DNA from: Romanomermis culicivorax
Lineage: Eukaryota; Nematoda; Enoplea; Mermithida; Mermithidae
NCBI GenBank assembly: GCA_963922205.1
Contig: CAWUHX010000409.1
Coordinates: 124,001-188,000 of the forward strand
Direction of reading: 5' to 3'
Length of the DNA stretch: 64,000 nt
In this document: one piece after another, positions 47,901 to 60,402 of the stretch
How positions within the stretch are numbered: the first letter of the stretch is position 1
Layout of the letters: each line of letters begins with the position of its first letter
Made by a program: the position numbers and the translations under genes
The notes under the pieces: model-generated
What the model saw: the letters and a program-made list of their open reading frames with translations, nothing else
Told to the model about the DNA's origin: nothing
Database searches by the model: none

Positions 47901-49708
47901 GACTCCTTGGCCTGTTCCTCGTTAGACTTTTTGACATCACGAGGCGACAGACCATGTTGCATCTCTTCAGCATTCTCCTCACTTCTCTCCTCTTCTACTG
48001 CCTTTTGCAACTGATTTTGTGGTCTTGACTTCGTCTGGTTATACTTTTTAGTACTTCCATACCGAGCATTCACTACAAAAGAAATTTCCGGGCACTTCTC
48101 CGCTACAACTTGATTCACTACAATCGGTTTATCCTTGGCTCCAAAAGCAGTAAACACATTCCTATACTTTCTATCAATCTGAGTTACGGCGTATGCGAGG
48201 TCTTGCCATGTTTTCATTGATGGCAATACGTCTTGCAACTCCGTCTGATACAACGGACTACTCTTATAAATCAAGGCATTAATAATGTTCTCTTGCCTTA
48301 CTTGATCACTCTGATCTGCATAGACCAGATCCACATGATTACTCAACCTCTTTAAAAACTCTAAGGCTGACTCGGCTTCTTCCTGTTTCATATTAAATAA
48401 CTCTCTTTTGAGCATCGTCAAATCATAAGTCGGCGCGAGATACTTTAAAATATTTCTCCGCGCTTCTGTATAACTTGAGGATGTTCTCGCTATCCTCCTC
48501 GCCGTGTTCTGAGACAACCTTCTCAAACACTCCTTTTTCACTTTATCAGCCGTATTCTCCAGAAATTCACTTTCCAGATCAGTAAAAAATTTCAAAGCCT
48601 CCGTTGGCTTTATACTATCATGTAAAGGTCTATGTTTCAAGGCCTTTACCACATCTCTCACATCAACTTCAACACTTGAGCTAGAGTTCGACGTAGATGA
48701 ACTGCTATTCTCACTATCTGAGTAATGTCTACTCCTAGCTCTTGATCTGTGAGATCTCTTTCTACTCTTTGACCTCCTCTTTCTCCTCCTCTCAGGGCTA
48801 AGGTCAGCTCTATTTGCAGTATCTCTCCAAGGAGTAGGACGAGAAAACCTATCCTCTCCCTGGGACGATTCATCGCAAATAGTCACCTTCCTTTCCCTAG
48901 ACCTCCTATTCTCTGAGTAACCATAGACAATCGATTGTGCTTGTTCAGCATTCCTCGAACTCTGCGGCTCCTCAGTCCAACCTCTATCTCTAGCCGAATA
49001 TTTGTCTCTATCCTCTTGAGACCTTATATAAACCTCTGAATGAACCTCTCTCTTAGGTTCACTAATTCTCTCAACTCTATTCTCAAGGTAAGAAGACTCA
49101 CCTATCTTCCTCCGTTGATCATCCTCCGTTTCCTTTTCCTTGATCTGCGCGCTTTCGATTACCTTGATCAATAACTCGACCTTCTTCTCCAGCGCGTTAA
49201 TTCGTACGTCCTTGGGATCGACTCGATCCCTCTGCTCCTCTCGCCGAATAAAATTCGCCATTTCGGGGTCGTATCGCCTCGAATATTTGTCGTCGTATAA
49301 ATCGGCTGGTGCGTCCTTGTAATACTCGTCGTAATTCATGTCCACCATGTTTGACCTCCACGCCGGTTTCGATTTCCGTCTAATCTCCTCCAGCGTTTCG
49401 GCCATCAGATGGACCAACTTCGAGGGCGACGTCGGTCTCTCCCTCTCAAAGGTCTGCTGACCTCTGATACTACCACTTACCGTAGTTTCAATCTCGGCTA
49501 ACCTAGCCATCTCAAAACTACTCTTCCTCAACTCCTCTTCCATTTTTGCCACTTCGGCATTTCTACTCTCTCTCCTTCCTTCAGTCTCAGGCGCCTGTGC
49601 TTGAACCTTTTCTACCGCTGCGTGTTCTTCAGCAGAGTCGATATTCGAAACACTAGGTTCATGTGACCTAGGAGGAGTCCTCAAAGTTCTTCCTACCGGA
49701 ATACTCAT
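44909..49708 (-). CDS. Gag-Pol polyprotein, part upstream of the in-frame stop (element 2)
   Basis: 1599 codons with a translation identical to element 1's copy: SR-rich N-terminus, capsid-like region, CHHC zinc knuckle, RG-rich stretch, DTGA protease, YIDD reverse transcriptase and three RNase H acidic residues, ending at the same TAG (44909-44911). Identity of a 1599-residue frame plus the shared nonsense codon means the two copies share a very recent common origin by duplication or gene conversion, and are not independent transpositions of a functional element. Confidence 0.95.
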   Translation of the reverse strand: MSIPVGRTLRTPPRSHEPSVSNIDSAEEHAAVEKVQAQAPETEGRRESRNAEVAKMEEELRKSSFEMARLAEIETTVSGSIRGQQTFERERPTSPSKLVHLMAETLEEIRRKSKPAWRSNMVDMNYDEYYKDAPADLYDDKYSRRYDPEMANFIRREEQRDRVDPKDVRINALEKKVELLIKVIESAQIKEKETEDDQRRKIGESSYLENRVERISEPKREVHSEVYIRSQEDRDKYSARDRGWTEEPQSSRNAEQAQSIVYGYSENRRSRERKVTICDESSQGEDRFSRPTPWRDTANRADLSPERRRKRRSKSRKRSHRSRARSRHYSDSENSSSSTSNSSSSVEVDVRDVVKALKHRPLHDSIKPTEALKFFTDLESEFLENTADKVKKECLRRLSQNTARRIARTSSSYTEARRNILKYLAPTYDLTMLKRELFNMKQEEAESALEFLKRLSNHVDLVYADQSDQVRQENIINALIYKSSPLYQTELQDVLPSMKTWQDLAYAVTQIDRKYRNVFTAFGAKDKPIVVNQVVAEKCPEISFVVNARYGSTKKYNQTKSRPQNQLQKAVEEERSEENAEEMQHGLSPRDVKKSNEEQAKESFLAILSKEWLQLVQKVDKLQVTQNEALKELTTVKTASAEKQKQLKQQRPYCIYHKNNTHATEECKTLAYRRQQQQRGGFNRGMPNQYYGGDRNASYRGSFRGRGGPQFGFRGRGRGAYYVGFPEEDQMYGYDPEFERYREFCRLREQGIQLQRQPQLMLPAPTSQPAIQASTVQDQSGSFVSNQSQPSSHNVMVTSRTDVDDESDQSRNKSSSLVLRSIIHLDKVTPLEKVKERDLAHVKYGRKATDIERRLLENYPKMVPFYINVVIKETATRALIDTGAQCTVMSSKLLKRALDVDYTVYPRILKVTVADGKVVHAYGYVPVCMKTEFGSFPVNAIVLPDAGEDLILGTDFLAHPDLGVVIDFKRNAMTIQGIERKIDVVQVPSVTTVQTVMEEVTKVSVASTDCINQIVYPKVCLLKTTVAIVACTKTYIPYGTDVLMKAKLWDQHGDATLNGIIVESKDSERKFRMEKAVVDGSQEEFVVLISNTTGSGCRFERDQIIGYTESMLIEDDDTYKKVKEMKKIKEEKEYQTCMVKQGMPALSKADFVEFYTSLCKMISKAKISEEKKTEAIESLLKYRDVFSLPGDPATTTPALTCKIDTGDARPVAKRYYRASINSRPGVRRHVKEMLDQGVIEPSKSPWAAPLFLVGKKDGTTRPVVDFRGINEVTKDDKYPIPRMDDYLDCLGRAKFYMTLDLKSGYWQVPMEEESKEKTAFICQEGLFQFKVMPFGLKNAPAEFQRMMERILGDLVWKICLVYIDDIIIFSNTFEKHLENLKLVLEALRKAKLTLKPEKCEFLPEKVHFLGHILDANGISPDPKKVKAITEFPFPDSVKKMQRFLGMLQWCKKFIPDLAALAEPLYKLTGKKGTWNVTELHYTTFEKLKVALTSVPFLRHPILDGSARFILQTDASGIALGAVLCQETDSERWVIAYYSRILRAEERKWCATERECLAVVYGLKIYKHYLLGQKIRIQTDHKPLLSMRVNTQTNDKLKRW

Positions 49709-49798
49709 CTTTTTAATTTTTCCCGTATGTGCCTGTAAATAAAACCCAGGAGGTTTAGTTATTTTTCTGGTGGTTCTCCGGTTATCCGTCGTGAGGGG

Positions 49799-49814
49799 CG
49801 TTAAGAGTCCACCA
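49799..49814 (-). promoter_or_regulatory. Primer-binding site of element 2
   Basis: Minus-strand TGGTGGACTCTTAACG, two bases inside the 5' LTR, identical to element 1. tRNA not assigned. Confidence 0.65.
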
Positions 49815-49816
49815 CT

Positions 49817-50295
49817 TGTTAGGCAGCTGTGGGGTCAACACTATGCAACAGTTCTGACCACAGGCTAATAACAACAACAACCACAAAACTCTCCCAGACG
49901 TTTCACCAGATACTCGCCAGAACTTTCACCAAACCTCAGGCAGAACACCTTGGCACGTACCTCAGGAGATCCTACCCAAGTCTCCAATCCTAATCTTATA
50001 AGAGCCTCCCCTGCGCTCACAAAACAAAACAACTTACAGGCCCAACTTGTATTGGGTGACGACTGACGACGCCACAAAATAATAATAAACAAATATTATT
50101 ATAAATGGAGCGATGGCGGTGACGCTCCTCCAACATAATCTTTTTCAATAATGATAAAAAGACACAAACATCGCGAAACAGTGGCAGCATAACCCTATGC
50201 AAATTATCATTCTTTTTCGGCCACTTTTCGCCGCGTCCAACCGCCTGCGCACCGACGCCGGAAGCTTAACACATGCACCTGAGACCACCTCAACA
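49817..50295 (-). repeat. 5' LTR of element 2
   Basis: 479 bp, matching element 1's 5' LTR in reverse complement. It differs from element 3's LTR at 10 positions (for example ACATGC/ACGTGC, GCCGCG/GCCTTG, GATAAAAAG/GGTAAAAAG). It carries the same splice-donor-like CCTGTAAGTTG on the minus strand. Confidence 0.96.
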
Positions 50296-50299
50296 AATT
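50296..50299 (-). repeat. Target-site duplication of element 2 (5' side)
   Basis: AATT pairing with 36227-36230. On the minus strand the flank reads GGTAATT before the LTR, the same as upstream of element 1. Confidence 0.75.
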
Positions 50300-53200
50300 A
50301 CCTACAATCTTTAGTTGCTTCAAATCAGATCTCTCCGTCAATCAAATTTTTCACAACTATCTCTCGTCCTGAACCTGGGTCCACACTTTTGGAATTTCTG
50401 ATATTGACATTCTTTGATTCGAAACTTGATCAGATTTCAGAATTTTAGATCAATTACCTACAACCTTTAGTTGCTTCAAATCAGATCTTTCCGTCAATCA
50501 AATTTTTCACAACCATCTTTCGTCCTGAACCTGAGTCCACACTGTTGGCAGTTCTGAAATCGAAATTCTTTGATTCAAAACTTGATCAGATTTCAGAATA
50601 TTTGATCAACATCTTTTTTTCCTCTGATTCCTTCGAAATCGATCGGTTTAGCTACCAAATCAAAGTTCACAACCACAGTTTTTGATCCTCAACATGAAAC
50701 AATTTCTTTGGCAACTATGATGAAGATGTTGTAAGATTCAAAATTTGAACAGATTTCAGAATTTTAGATCAATTACTTTCCATCTTTGGTTCCTTCAAAA
50801 TAGATCTTTGCATCAATCAAATAGTTCACAACCATCTCTCGTCCTGAACCTGGGTCCACACTTTTGGAATTTCTGATATTGACTTTCTTTGATTCAAAAC
50901 TTGATCAGATTTCAGAATTTTTGATCAATTACTTTCCATCTTTGTTTCCTTCAAAATAGATCTTTGCATCAATCAAATAGTTCACAACCATCTCTCGTCC
51001 TGAACCTGGTCGAAACTTGATCAGATTTCAGAATTTTAGATCAATTACCTACAATCTTTAGTTGCTTCAAATCAGATCTCTCCGTCAATCAAATTTTTCA
51101 CAACCATCTTTCGTCCTGAACCTGAGTCCACACTCTTGGCAGTTCTGAAATCGAAATTCTTTGATTCAAAACTTGATCAGATTTCAGAATATTTGATCAA
51201 CATCTTTTTTTCCTCTGATTCCTTCGAAATCGATCGGTTTAGCTACCAAATCAAAGTTCACAACCACAATTTTAGATCCTCAACATGGAACAATTTCTTT
51301 GGCAACTATGATGAAGATGTTGCAAGATTCAAAACAGATTTCAGGTTTTTAGATCCATTATTTTCCATCTTTGGTTCCTTCAAAATAGATCTTTGCATCA
51401 ATTAAATAGTTCACAACCATCTCTCGTCCTGAACCTGGGTCCACACTTTTGGAATTTCTGTTATTGACATTCTTTGATTCGAAACTTGATCAGATTTCAG
51501 AATTTTTGATCAATTACTTTCCATCTTCGTTTCCTTCAAAATAGATCTTTGCATCAATCAAATAGTTCACAACCATCTCTCGTCCTGAACCTGGGACCAC
51601 ACTTTTGGAATTCCTGTTATTGACATTCTTTGATTCAAAACTTGATCAGATTTCAGAATTTTTGATCAATTACTTTCCATCTTTGTTTCCTTCAAAATAG
51701 ATCTTTGCAACAATCAAATAGTTCACAACCATCTCTCGTCCTGAACCTGGGTCCACACTTTTGGAATTTCTGATATTGACTTTCTTTGGTTCAAAACTTG
51801 ATCAGATTTCAGAATTTTTGATCAATTACTTTCCATCTTTGTTTCCTTCAAATTAGATCTTTGGATCAATCAAATAGTTCACAACCATCTCTCGTCCTGA
51901 ACCTGGGTCCACACTTTTGGAATTTCTGATATTGACATTCTTTGATTCGAAACTTGATCAGGTTTCAGAATTTTAGATCAATTACCTACAATCTTTAGTT
52001 GCTTCAAATCAGATCTCTCCGTCAATCAAATTTTTCACAACCATCTTTCGTCCTGAACCTGAGTCAACACTTTTGGAATTTCTGATATTGACATTCTTTG
52101 ATTCGAAACTTGATCAGATTTCAGAATTTTAGATCAATTACCTACAATCTTTAGTTGCTTCAAATCAGATCTTTCCGTCAATCAAATTTTTCACAACCAT
52201 CTTTCGTCCTGAACCTGAGTCCACACTTTTGGAATTTCTGATATTGACATTCTTTGATTCGAAACTTGATCAGATTTCAGAATTTTAGATCAATTACCTA
52301 CAATCTTTAGTTGCTTCAAATCAGATCTCTCCGTCAATCAAATTTTTCACAACCATCTTTCGTCCTGAACCTGAGTCCACACTCTTGGCAGTTCTGAAAT
52401 CGAAATTCTTTGATTCAAAACTTGATCAGATTTCAGAATATTTGATCAACATCTTTTTTTTCCTCTGATTCCTTCGAAATCGATCGGTTTAGCTACCAAA
52501 TCAAAGTTCACAACCACAATTTTTGATCCTCAACATGAAACAATTTCTTTGGCAACTATGATGAAGATGTTGCAAGATTCAAAAGTTGAACAGGTTTCAG
52601 AATTTTCGATCAATTACTTTCACTCTTTGGTTCCTTCAAAATAGAACTTTGCATCAATCAATAAATTCACAACCATCTCTCGTCCTGAACCTGGGTCCAC
52701 ACTTTTGGAATTTCTGATATTGACATTCCCTGATTCGAAATTTGATCAGATTCCAGAATTTCAGATCAATTACCTACAATCTTTAGTTGCTTCAAATCAG
52801 ATCTCTCCGTCAGTCAAATTTTTCACAACCATCTTTCGTCCTGAACCTGAATCCACACTCTTGGCAGTTCTGAAATCGAAATTCTTTGATTCGAAACATG
52901 ATCAGATTTCAGAATTTTTGATCAATCACTTTCCATCTTTGTTTCCTTCAAAATAGATCTTTGCATCAATCAAATAGTTCACAACCATCTTTCGTCCTGA
53001 ACCTGGTCGAAACTTGATCAGATTTCAGAATTTTTGATCAATTACTTTCCGTCTTCGTTTCCTTCAAAATAGATCTTTGCATCAATCAAATAGTTCACAA
53101 CCATCTCTCGTCCTGAACCTGAGTCAACACTTTTGGAATTTCTGATATTGACATTCTTTGATTCGAAACTTGATCAGGTTTCAGAATTTTAGATCAATTA

Positions 53201-56200
53201 CCTACAATCTTTAGTTGCTTCAAATCAGATCTCTCCATCAATCAAATTTTTCACAACCATCTTTCGTCCTGAACCTGAGTCAACACTTTTGGAATTTCTG
53301 ATTATGACATTCTTTGATTCAAAACTTGATCAGATTTCAGAATTTTAGATCAATTACCTACAATCTTTAGTTGCTTCAAATCAGATCTCTCCGTCAATCA
53401 AATTTTTCACAACCATCTTTCGTCCTGAACCTGAGTCCACAGTCTTGGCAGTTCTGAAATCGAAATTCTTTGATTCAAAACTTGATCAGATTTCAGAATA
53501 TTTGATCAACATCTTTTTTTTCCTCTGATTCCTTCGAAATCGATCGGTTAGCTACCAAATCAAAGTTCACAACCACAATTTTAGATCCTCAACATGGAAC
53601 AATTTCTATGGCAACTATGATGAAGATGTTGCAAGATTCAAAAGTTGAACAGATTTCAGGTTTTTAGATCCATTACTTTCCATCTTTGGTTCCTTCAAAA
53701 TAGATCTTTGCATCAATGAAATAGTTCACAACCATCTCTCGTCCTGAACCTGGGTCCACACTTTTGGAATTTCTGTTATTGACATTCTTTGATTCGAAAC
53801 TTGATCAGATTTCAGAATTTTGGATCAATTACTTTCCATCTTTGTTTCCTTCAAAATAGATCTTTGCATCAATCAAATAGTTCACAACCATCTCTCGTCC
53901 TGAACCAGGGTCCACACTTTTGGAATTTCTGTTATTGACATTCTTTGATTCGAAACTTGATCAGATTTCAGAATTTTTGATCAATTACTTTCCATCTTTG
54001 TTTCCTTCAAAATAGATCTTTGCATCAATCAAATAGTTCATAACCATCTCTCGTCCTGAACCTGGGACCACACTTTTGGAATTTCTGTTATTGACATTCT
54101 TTGATTCGAAACTTGATAAGATTTGAGAATTTTTGATCAATTACTTTCCATCTTTGTTTCCTTCAAAATAGATCTTTGCATCAATCAAATAGTTCACAAC
54201 CATCTCTCGTCCTGAACCTGGGACCACACTTTTGGAATTTCTGTTATTGACATTCTTTGATTCGAAACTTGATCAGATTTCAGAATTTTGGATCAATTAC
54301 TTTCCATCTTTGTTTCCTTCAAAATAGATCTTTGCATCAATCAAATAGTTCACAACCATCTCTCGTCCTGAACCAGGGTCCACACTTTTGGAATTTCTGT
54401 TATTGACATTCTTTGATTCGAAACTTGATCAGATTTCAGAATTTTTGATCAATTACTTTCCATCTTTGTTTCCTTCAAAATAGATCTTTGCATCAATCAA
54501 ATAGTTCACAACCATCTCTCGTCCTGAACCTGGGACCACACTTTTGGAAATTCTGTTATTGACATTCTTTGATTCGAAACTTGATCAGATTTCAGAATTT
54601 TTGATCAATTACTTTCCATCTTTGTTTCCTTCAAAATAGATCTTTGCATCAATCAAATAGTTCACAACCATCTCTCGTCCTGAACCTGGGTCCACACTTT
54701 TGGAATTTCTGATATTGACATTCTTTGATTCGAAACTTGATCAGATTTCAGAATATTTAGATCAATTAACAATCTTTAGTTTTTTCCTCTGATTCCTTCG
54801 AAATCGATCGGTTTAGCTACCAAATCAAAGTTCACAACCACAATTTTAGATCCTCAACATGGAACAATTTCTTTGGCAACTATGATGAAGATGTTGCAAG
54901 ATTCAAAACTTGATCAGATTTCAGAATTTTTGATCAATTACTTTCCATCTTTGTTTCCTTCAAAATAGATCTTTGCATCAATCAAATAGTTCACAACCAT
55001 CTCTCGTCCTGAACCTGGGTCCACACTTTTGGAATTTCTGATATTGACTTTCTTTGATTCAAAACTTGATCAGATTTCAGAATTTTTGATCAATTACTTT
55101 CCATCTTTGTTTCCTTCAAAATAGATCTTTGCATCAATCAAATAGTTCACAACCATCTCTCGTCCTGAACCTCGTCGAAGCTTGATCAGATTTCAGAATT
55201 TTAGATCAATTACCTACAATCTTTAGTTGCTTCAAATCAGATCTCTCCGTCAATCAAATTTTTCACAACCATCTTTCGTCCTGAACCTGAGTCCACACTC
55301 TTGGCAGTTCTGAAATCGAAATTCTTTGATTCAAAACTTGATCAGATTTCAGAATATTTGATCAACATCTTTTTTTTCCTCTGATTCCTTCGAAATCGAT
55401 CGGTTTAGCTACCAAATCAAAGTTCACAACCACAATTTTTGATCCTCAACATGAAACAATTTTATTGACAACTATGATGAAGATGTTGCAAGATTCAAAA
55501 GTTGAACAGATTTCAGAATTTTAGATCAATTACTTTCCATCTTTGGTTCCTTCAAAATAGATCTTTGCATCACTTAAATAGTTCACAACCATCTCTCGTC
55601 CTGAACCTGGGTCCACACTTTTGGAATTTCTGATATTGACATTCTTTGATTCAAAACTTGATCAGATTTCAGAATTTTTGATCAATTACTTTCCATCTTT
55701 GTTTCCTTCAAAATAGATCTTTGCATCAATCAAATAGTTCACAACCATCTCTCGTCCTGAACCTGGGTCCACACTTTTGGAATTTCTGATATTGACTTTC
55801 TTTGGTTCAAAACTTGATCAGATTTCAGAATTTTTGATCAATTACTTTCCATCTTTGTTTCCTTCAAATTAGATCTTTGCATCAATCAAATAGTTCACAA
55901 CCATCTCTCGTCCTGAACCTGGGTCCACACTTTTGGAATTTCTGATATTGACATTCTTTGATTCGAAACTTGATCAGATTTCAGAATTTTAGATCAATTA
56001 CCTACAATCTTTAGTTGCTTCAAATCAGATCTCTCCGTCAATCAAATTTTTCACAACCATCTCTCGTCCTGAACCTGGGACCACACTTTTGGAATTTCTG
56101 TTATTGACATTCTTTGATTCAAAACTTGATCAGATTTCAGAATTTTAGATCAATCACTTTCCATCTTTGTTTCCTTCAAAATGGATCTTTGCATCAATCA

Positions 56201-58667
56201 AATAGTTCACAACCATCTCTGGTCCTGAACCTGGGTCCACACTTTTGGAATTTCTGTTATTGACATTCTTTGATTCAAAACTTGATCAGATTTCAGAATT
56301 TTTGATCAATTACTTTCCATCTTTGTTTCCTTCAAAATAGATCTTTGCATCAATCAAATAGTTCACAACCATCTCTCGTCCTGAACCTGGGTCCACACTT
56401 TTGGAATTTCTGTTATTGACATTCTTTGATTCGAAACTTGATCAGATTTCAGAATTTTAGATCAATTACTTTCCATCTTTGTTTCCTTCAAAATAGATCT
56501 TTGCATCAATCGAATAGTTCACAACCATCTCTCGTCCTGAACCTGAGTCCACACTTTTGGAATTTCTGTTATTGACATTCTTTGATTCGAAACTTGATCA
56601 GATTTCAGAATTTTAGATCAATTACCTACAATCTTTAGTTGCTTCAAATCAGATCTCTCCGTCAATCAAATAGTTCACAACCATCTCTCGTCCTGAACCT
56701 GAGTCCACACTCTTGGCAGTTCTGAAATCGAAATTCTTTGATTCAAAACTTGATCAGATTTCAGAATATTTGATCAACATCTTTTTTTTCCTCTGATTCC
56801 TTCGAAATCGATCGGTTTAGCTACCAAATCAAAGTTCACAACCACAATTTTTGATCCTCAACATGGAACAATTTCTTTGGCAACTATGATGAAGATGTTG
56901 CAAGATTCAAAAGTTGAACAGATTTCAGAATTTTCGATCAATTACTTTCACTCTTTGGTTCCTTCAAAATAGATCTTTGCATCAATCAATAAATTCACAA
57001 CCATCTCTCGTCCTGAACCTGGGTCCACACTTTTGGAACTTCTGATATTGACATTCTTTGATTCAAAACTTGATCAGATTTCAGAATTTTTGATCAATTA
57101 CCTACAATCTTCAGTTGCTTCAAATCAGATCTCTCCGTCTATCAAATTTTTCACAACCATCTTTCGTCCTGAACCTGGGTCCACACTTTTGGAATTTCTG
57201 ATATAGACATTCTTTGATTCGAAACTTGATCAGATTTCAGAATTTTAGATCAATTACTTTCCATCTTTGGTTGCTTCAAAATAGATCTTTGCATCAATCA
57301 AATAGTTCACAACCATCTCTCGTCCTGAACCTGGGTCCACACTTCTGAAATTTCAGATATTGACATTCTTTGATTCGAAACTTGATCAGATTTCAGAATT
57401 TTAGATCAATTACCCACAATCTTTAGTTGCTTCAAATTTGATCTCTCCGTCAATCAAATTTTTCACAACCATCTCTCGTCCTGAACCTGAGTCCACACTC
57501 TTGGCAGTTCTGAAATCGAAATTCTTTGATTCAAAACTTGATCAGATTTCAGAATTTTAGATCAATTACCTACAATCTTTAGTTGCTTCAAATCAGATCT
57601 CTCCGTCAATCAAATAGTTCACAACCATCTCTCGTCCTGAACCTGGGTCCACACTTTTGGAATTTCTGATATTGACATTCTTTGATTCAAAACTTGATCA
57701 GATTTCAGAATTTTTGATCAATTACTTTCCATCTTTGTTTCCTTCAAAATAGATCTTTGCATCAATCAAATAGTTCACAACCATCTCTCGTCCTGAACCT
57801 GGGTCCACACTTTTGGAATTTCTGATATTGACTTTCTTTGGTTCAAAACTTGATCAGATTTCAGAATTTTTGATCAATTACTTTCCATCTTTGTTTCCTT
57901 CAAATTAGATCTTTGCATCAATCAAATAGTTCACAACCATCTCTCGTCCTGAACCTGGGTCCACACTTTTGGAATTTCTGATATTGACATTCTTTGATTC
58001 GAAACTTGATCAGGTTTCAGAATTTTAGATCAATTACCTACAATCTTTAGTTGCTTCAAATCAGATCTCTCCGTCAATCAAATTTTTCACAACCATCTTT
58101 CGTCCTGAACCTGAGTCAACACTTTTGGAATTTCTGATATTGACATTCTTTGATTCGAAACTTGATCAGATTTCAGAATTTTAGATCAATTACCTACAAT
58201 CTTTAGTTGCTTCAAATCAGATCTCTCCGTCAATCAAATTTTTCACAACCATCTTTCGTCCTGAACCTGAGTCCACACTCTTGGCAGTTCTGAAATCGAA
58301 ATTCTTTGATTCAAAACTTGATCAGATTTCAGAATATTTGATCAACATCTTTTTTTTCCTCTGATTCCTTCGAAATCGATCGGTTTAGCTACCAAATCAA
58401 AGTTCACAACCACAATTTTAGATCCTCAACATGGAACAATTTCTATGGCAACTATGATGAAGATGTTGGGAGATTCAAAAGTTGAACAGATTTCAGGTTT
58501 TTAGATCAATTACTTTCCATCTTTGGTTCCTTCAAAATAGATCTTTGCATCAATTAAATAGTTCACAACCATCTCTCGTCCTGAACCTGGGTCCACACTT
58601 TTGGAATTTCTGATATTGACATTTTTTGATTCGAAACTTGATCAGATTTCAGAATTTTTGATCAATT
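50296..58667 (-). repeat. 156-bp satellite array, right block (inverted)
   Basis: Same orientation as 23440-36230. Type C monomers near 50640, 51230, 52485, 53545, 54810 (truncated), 55400, 56810 and 58380. Truncated monomers (CTGGTCGAAACTTG or CTCGTCGAAGCTTG) near 51008, 53003 and 55172. The first 588 bp (50296-50883) are the exact reverse complement of 8846-9433, including rare variants ACACTGTTGGCAG, GATCTTTCCG and CACAGTTTTT. Further out the monomer order stays related but differences appear. No gene. Confidence 0.97.
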
Positions 58668-59146
58668 TGTTAGGCAGCTGTGGGGTCAACACTATGCAAC
58701 AGTTCTGACCACAGGCTAACAACAACAACAACCACAAAACTCTCCCAGACGTTTCACCAGATACTCGCCAGAACTTTCACCAAACCTCAGGCAGAACACC
58801 TTGGCACGTACCTCAGGAGATCCTACCCAAGTCTCCAATCCTAATCTTATAAGAGCCTCCCCTGCGCTCACAAAACAAAACAACTTACAGGCCCAACTTG
58901 TATTGGGTGACGACTGACGACGCCACAAAATAATAATAAACAAAAATTATTATAAATGGAGCGATGGTGGCGAGGCTCCTCCAACATAATCTTTTTCAAT
59001 AATGGTAAAAAGACACAAACATCGCGAAACAGTGGCAGCATAACCCTATGCAAATTATCATTCTTTTTCGGCCACTTTTCGCCTTGTCCAACCGCCTGCG
59101 CACCGACGCCGGAAGCTGAACACGTGCACCTGAGACCACCTCAACA
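58668..59146 (-). repeat. 3' LTR of element 3
   Basis: 479 bp, TGTTAGGC...CCTCAACA, preceded by AATT at 58664-58667, the same monomer position used by element 2. It is the clean version of element 2's indel-laden 3' LTR. Confidence 0.95.
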
Positions 59147-59159
59147 TCCCTCAGCCCTC
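59147..59159 (-). promoter_or_regulatory. Candidate polypurine tract of element 3
   Basis: Minus-strand GAGGGCTGAGGGA next to the LTR, the same as element 2; interrupted and therefore weak. Confidence 0.45.
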
Positions 59160-59880
59160 AAAACCGACCAACGGGAGGTGAAAACCTTTCTGCAGCCTGA
59201 GTCTCATACTGAGGCCCCGACTGCATAACAGTTTTCCCCTCGGAAAACAAATTTTTGGGGCTACCCCCTCCAAAATGTGATCCAGCCCCTACCAGGTCCT
59301 TCAGGTGACGGCGACCTTGACCAATCCATTCGGCAGAGCAGTCCTTTTCAGGCTACCGGAAACGATCACGAACGTAGTTCGGCCTGGACTTTGACGTCGA
59401 TCTGTGCCTAGATCCGGGGCGTCGCCGTTCCTCTTCTCCCATGTACTGGTTTTCACAGCTTCGGTGATGAGGTGCCCCAGGTGCACTTCCTCCACGGTCG
59501 GCCGCTCGCCACGTCGCTCCGTCCAATACAAATCCACTCAGTAAAAAACATTTTCTATAAAATACTTCAAATATCTAATTACGAAAATTTTATAAATGCA
59601 ATTAAAATTTTCACGTCTTCATCTTTTTCAGACCCTGAAATTAAACGAGAAAAATACGAGGGCTATGTACACGCCCGAAATAAGATGGACGGAAAGACGA
59701 ATTTCACCGGGCAACTTTTGGGCACCCGAAACGAGAAAAAATTTAAAATTTTAAAGCAACAATAAAACGAGATAATATATATTTTTTTGTATTTTGTATT
59801 TTATTTGTTTTTTTTGTATTTTGTATTTTTTGGAATAAAATTTGTATGAAATGATAAATTTCGGTCCAAAAATTGAGCGG
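59160..59880 (-). other. 3' non-coding region of element 3
   Basis: Counterpart of 22219-22947. Minus strand: the acceptor TTTAATTTCAG near 59631 and AATAAA at 59800-59805. A 78-codon frame (59301-59537) is similar to one in element 1, but I see no sign of coding constraint. Confidence 0.5.
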
Positions 59881-60396
59881 CTATATAAAATTATTGTTGC
59901 CCGCCGCCATCATAACCGCCATATTAGAAGCTACCACGGCGACGGTAGGGACCACCCCGAGCTCCACGACCCCTGAGGAATCCCCCAAAAACTCCTCCAG
60001 GTTGGGCCGCGCGAAGTTGTCCGCCCATCGCTTGACCTCTATACAGTTGCGGATTAACCATTCTGAAGGGTCTTCCTTGACCCTGTCCCTGACCTCGGCC
60101 TCGGCCATATCCCCTCCAGTTCCCCTCTGGTACGAGCCCTGAGTGGAACTTACGGAAGATACTCCAGAAGCTGAGGTACTGGACCTACCTTGACTTTGTT
60201 GATTCGCATACGGTAATTTGAATACTCCAGGCTGGTGCCGACCCTGCGAATGAGACGATTGTCGCGAGTGCTGGCTCCTAGTCCTGGATGCATCCCTAGG
60301 TTGTCTTTCCGTTAACATTGGAATCTTGAAGGGTTGCCCCTCCTCATCCTCGGCCTTCTGGAACTTACCAGAAAATTTCTGAACCATATCAGACAA
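59881..60396 (-). pseudogene. Third gene C-terminal fragment (element 3)
   Basis: Same 171-codon remnant as 37458-37973, with the same upstream TAG and the same one-base loss in the G run (near 60113) that puts the RG-rich tail out of frame. Confidence 0.6.
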
Positions 60397-60402
60397 CCTT
60401 CT

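Larger units (their letters stand above)
36231..50295 (-). mobile_element. Ty3/Gypsy-type LTR retrotransposon, element 2
   Basis: A 14,065-bp element in reverse orientation, with LTRs at both ends and a 4-bp AATT duplication. Its 5' half (43149-50295) appears identical to element 1; its 3' half (36231 to at least 41577) is nearly identical to element 3, with only a few substitutions in about 4.1 kb of third-gene sequence. Its two LTRs differ at about 10 of 479 positions once suspicious one-base indels in the 3' copy are set aside. Gag-Pol carries the same in-frame TAG as element 1, and the third gene has its own set of lesions. It is probably immobile unless complemented. Confidence 0.96.
43149..50883 (-). 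repeat. Inverted repeat, right arm (about 7.7 kb)
   Basis: Partner of 8846-16580. Between the arms lie about 26.6 kb holding the diverged 3' halves of elements 1 and 2 and the middle satellite block. Confidence 0.9.
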
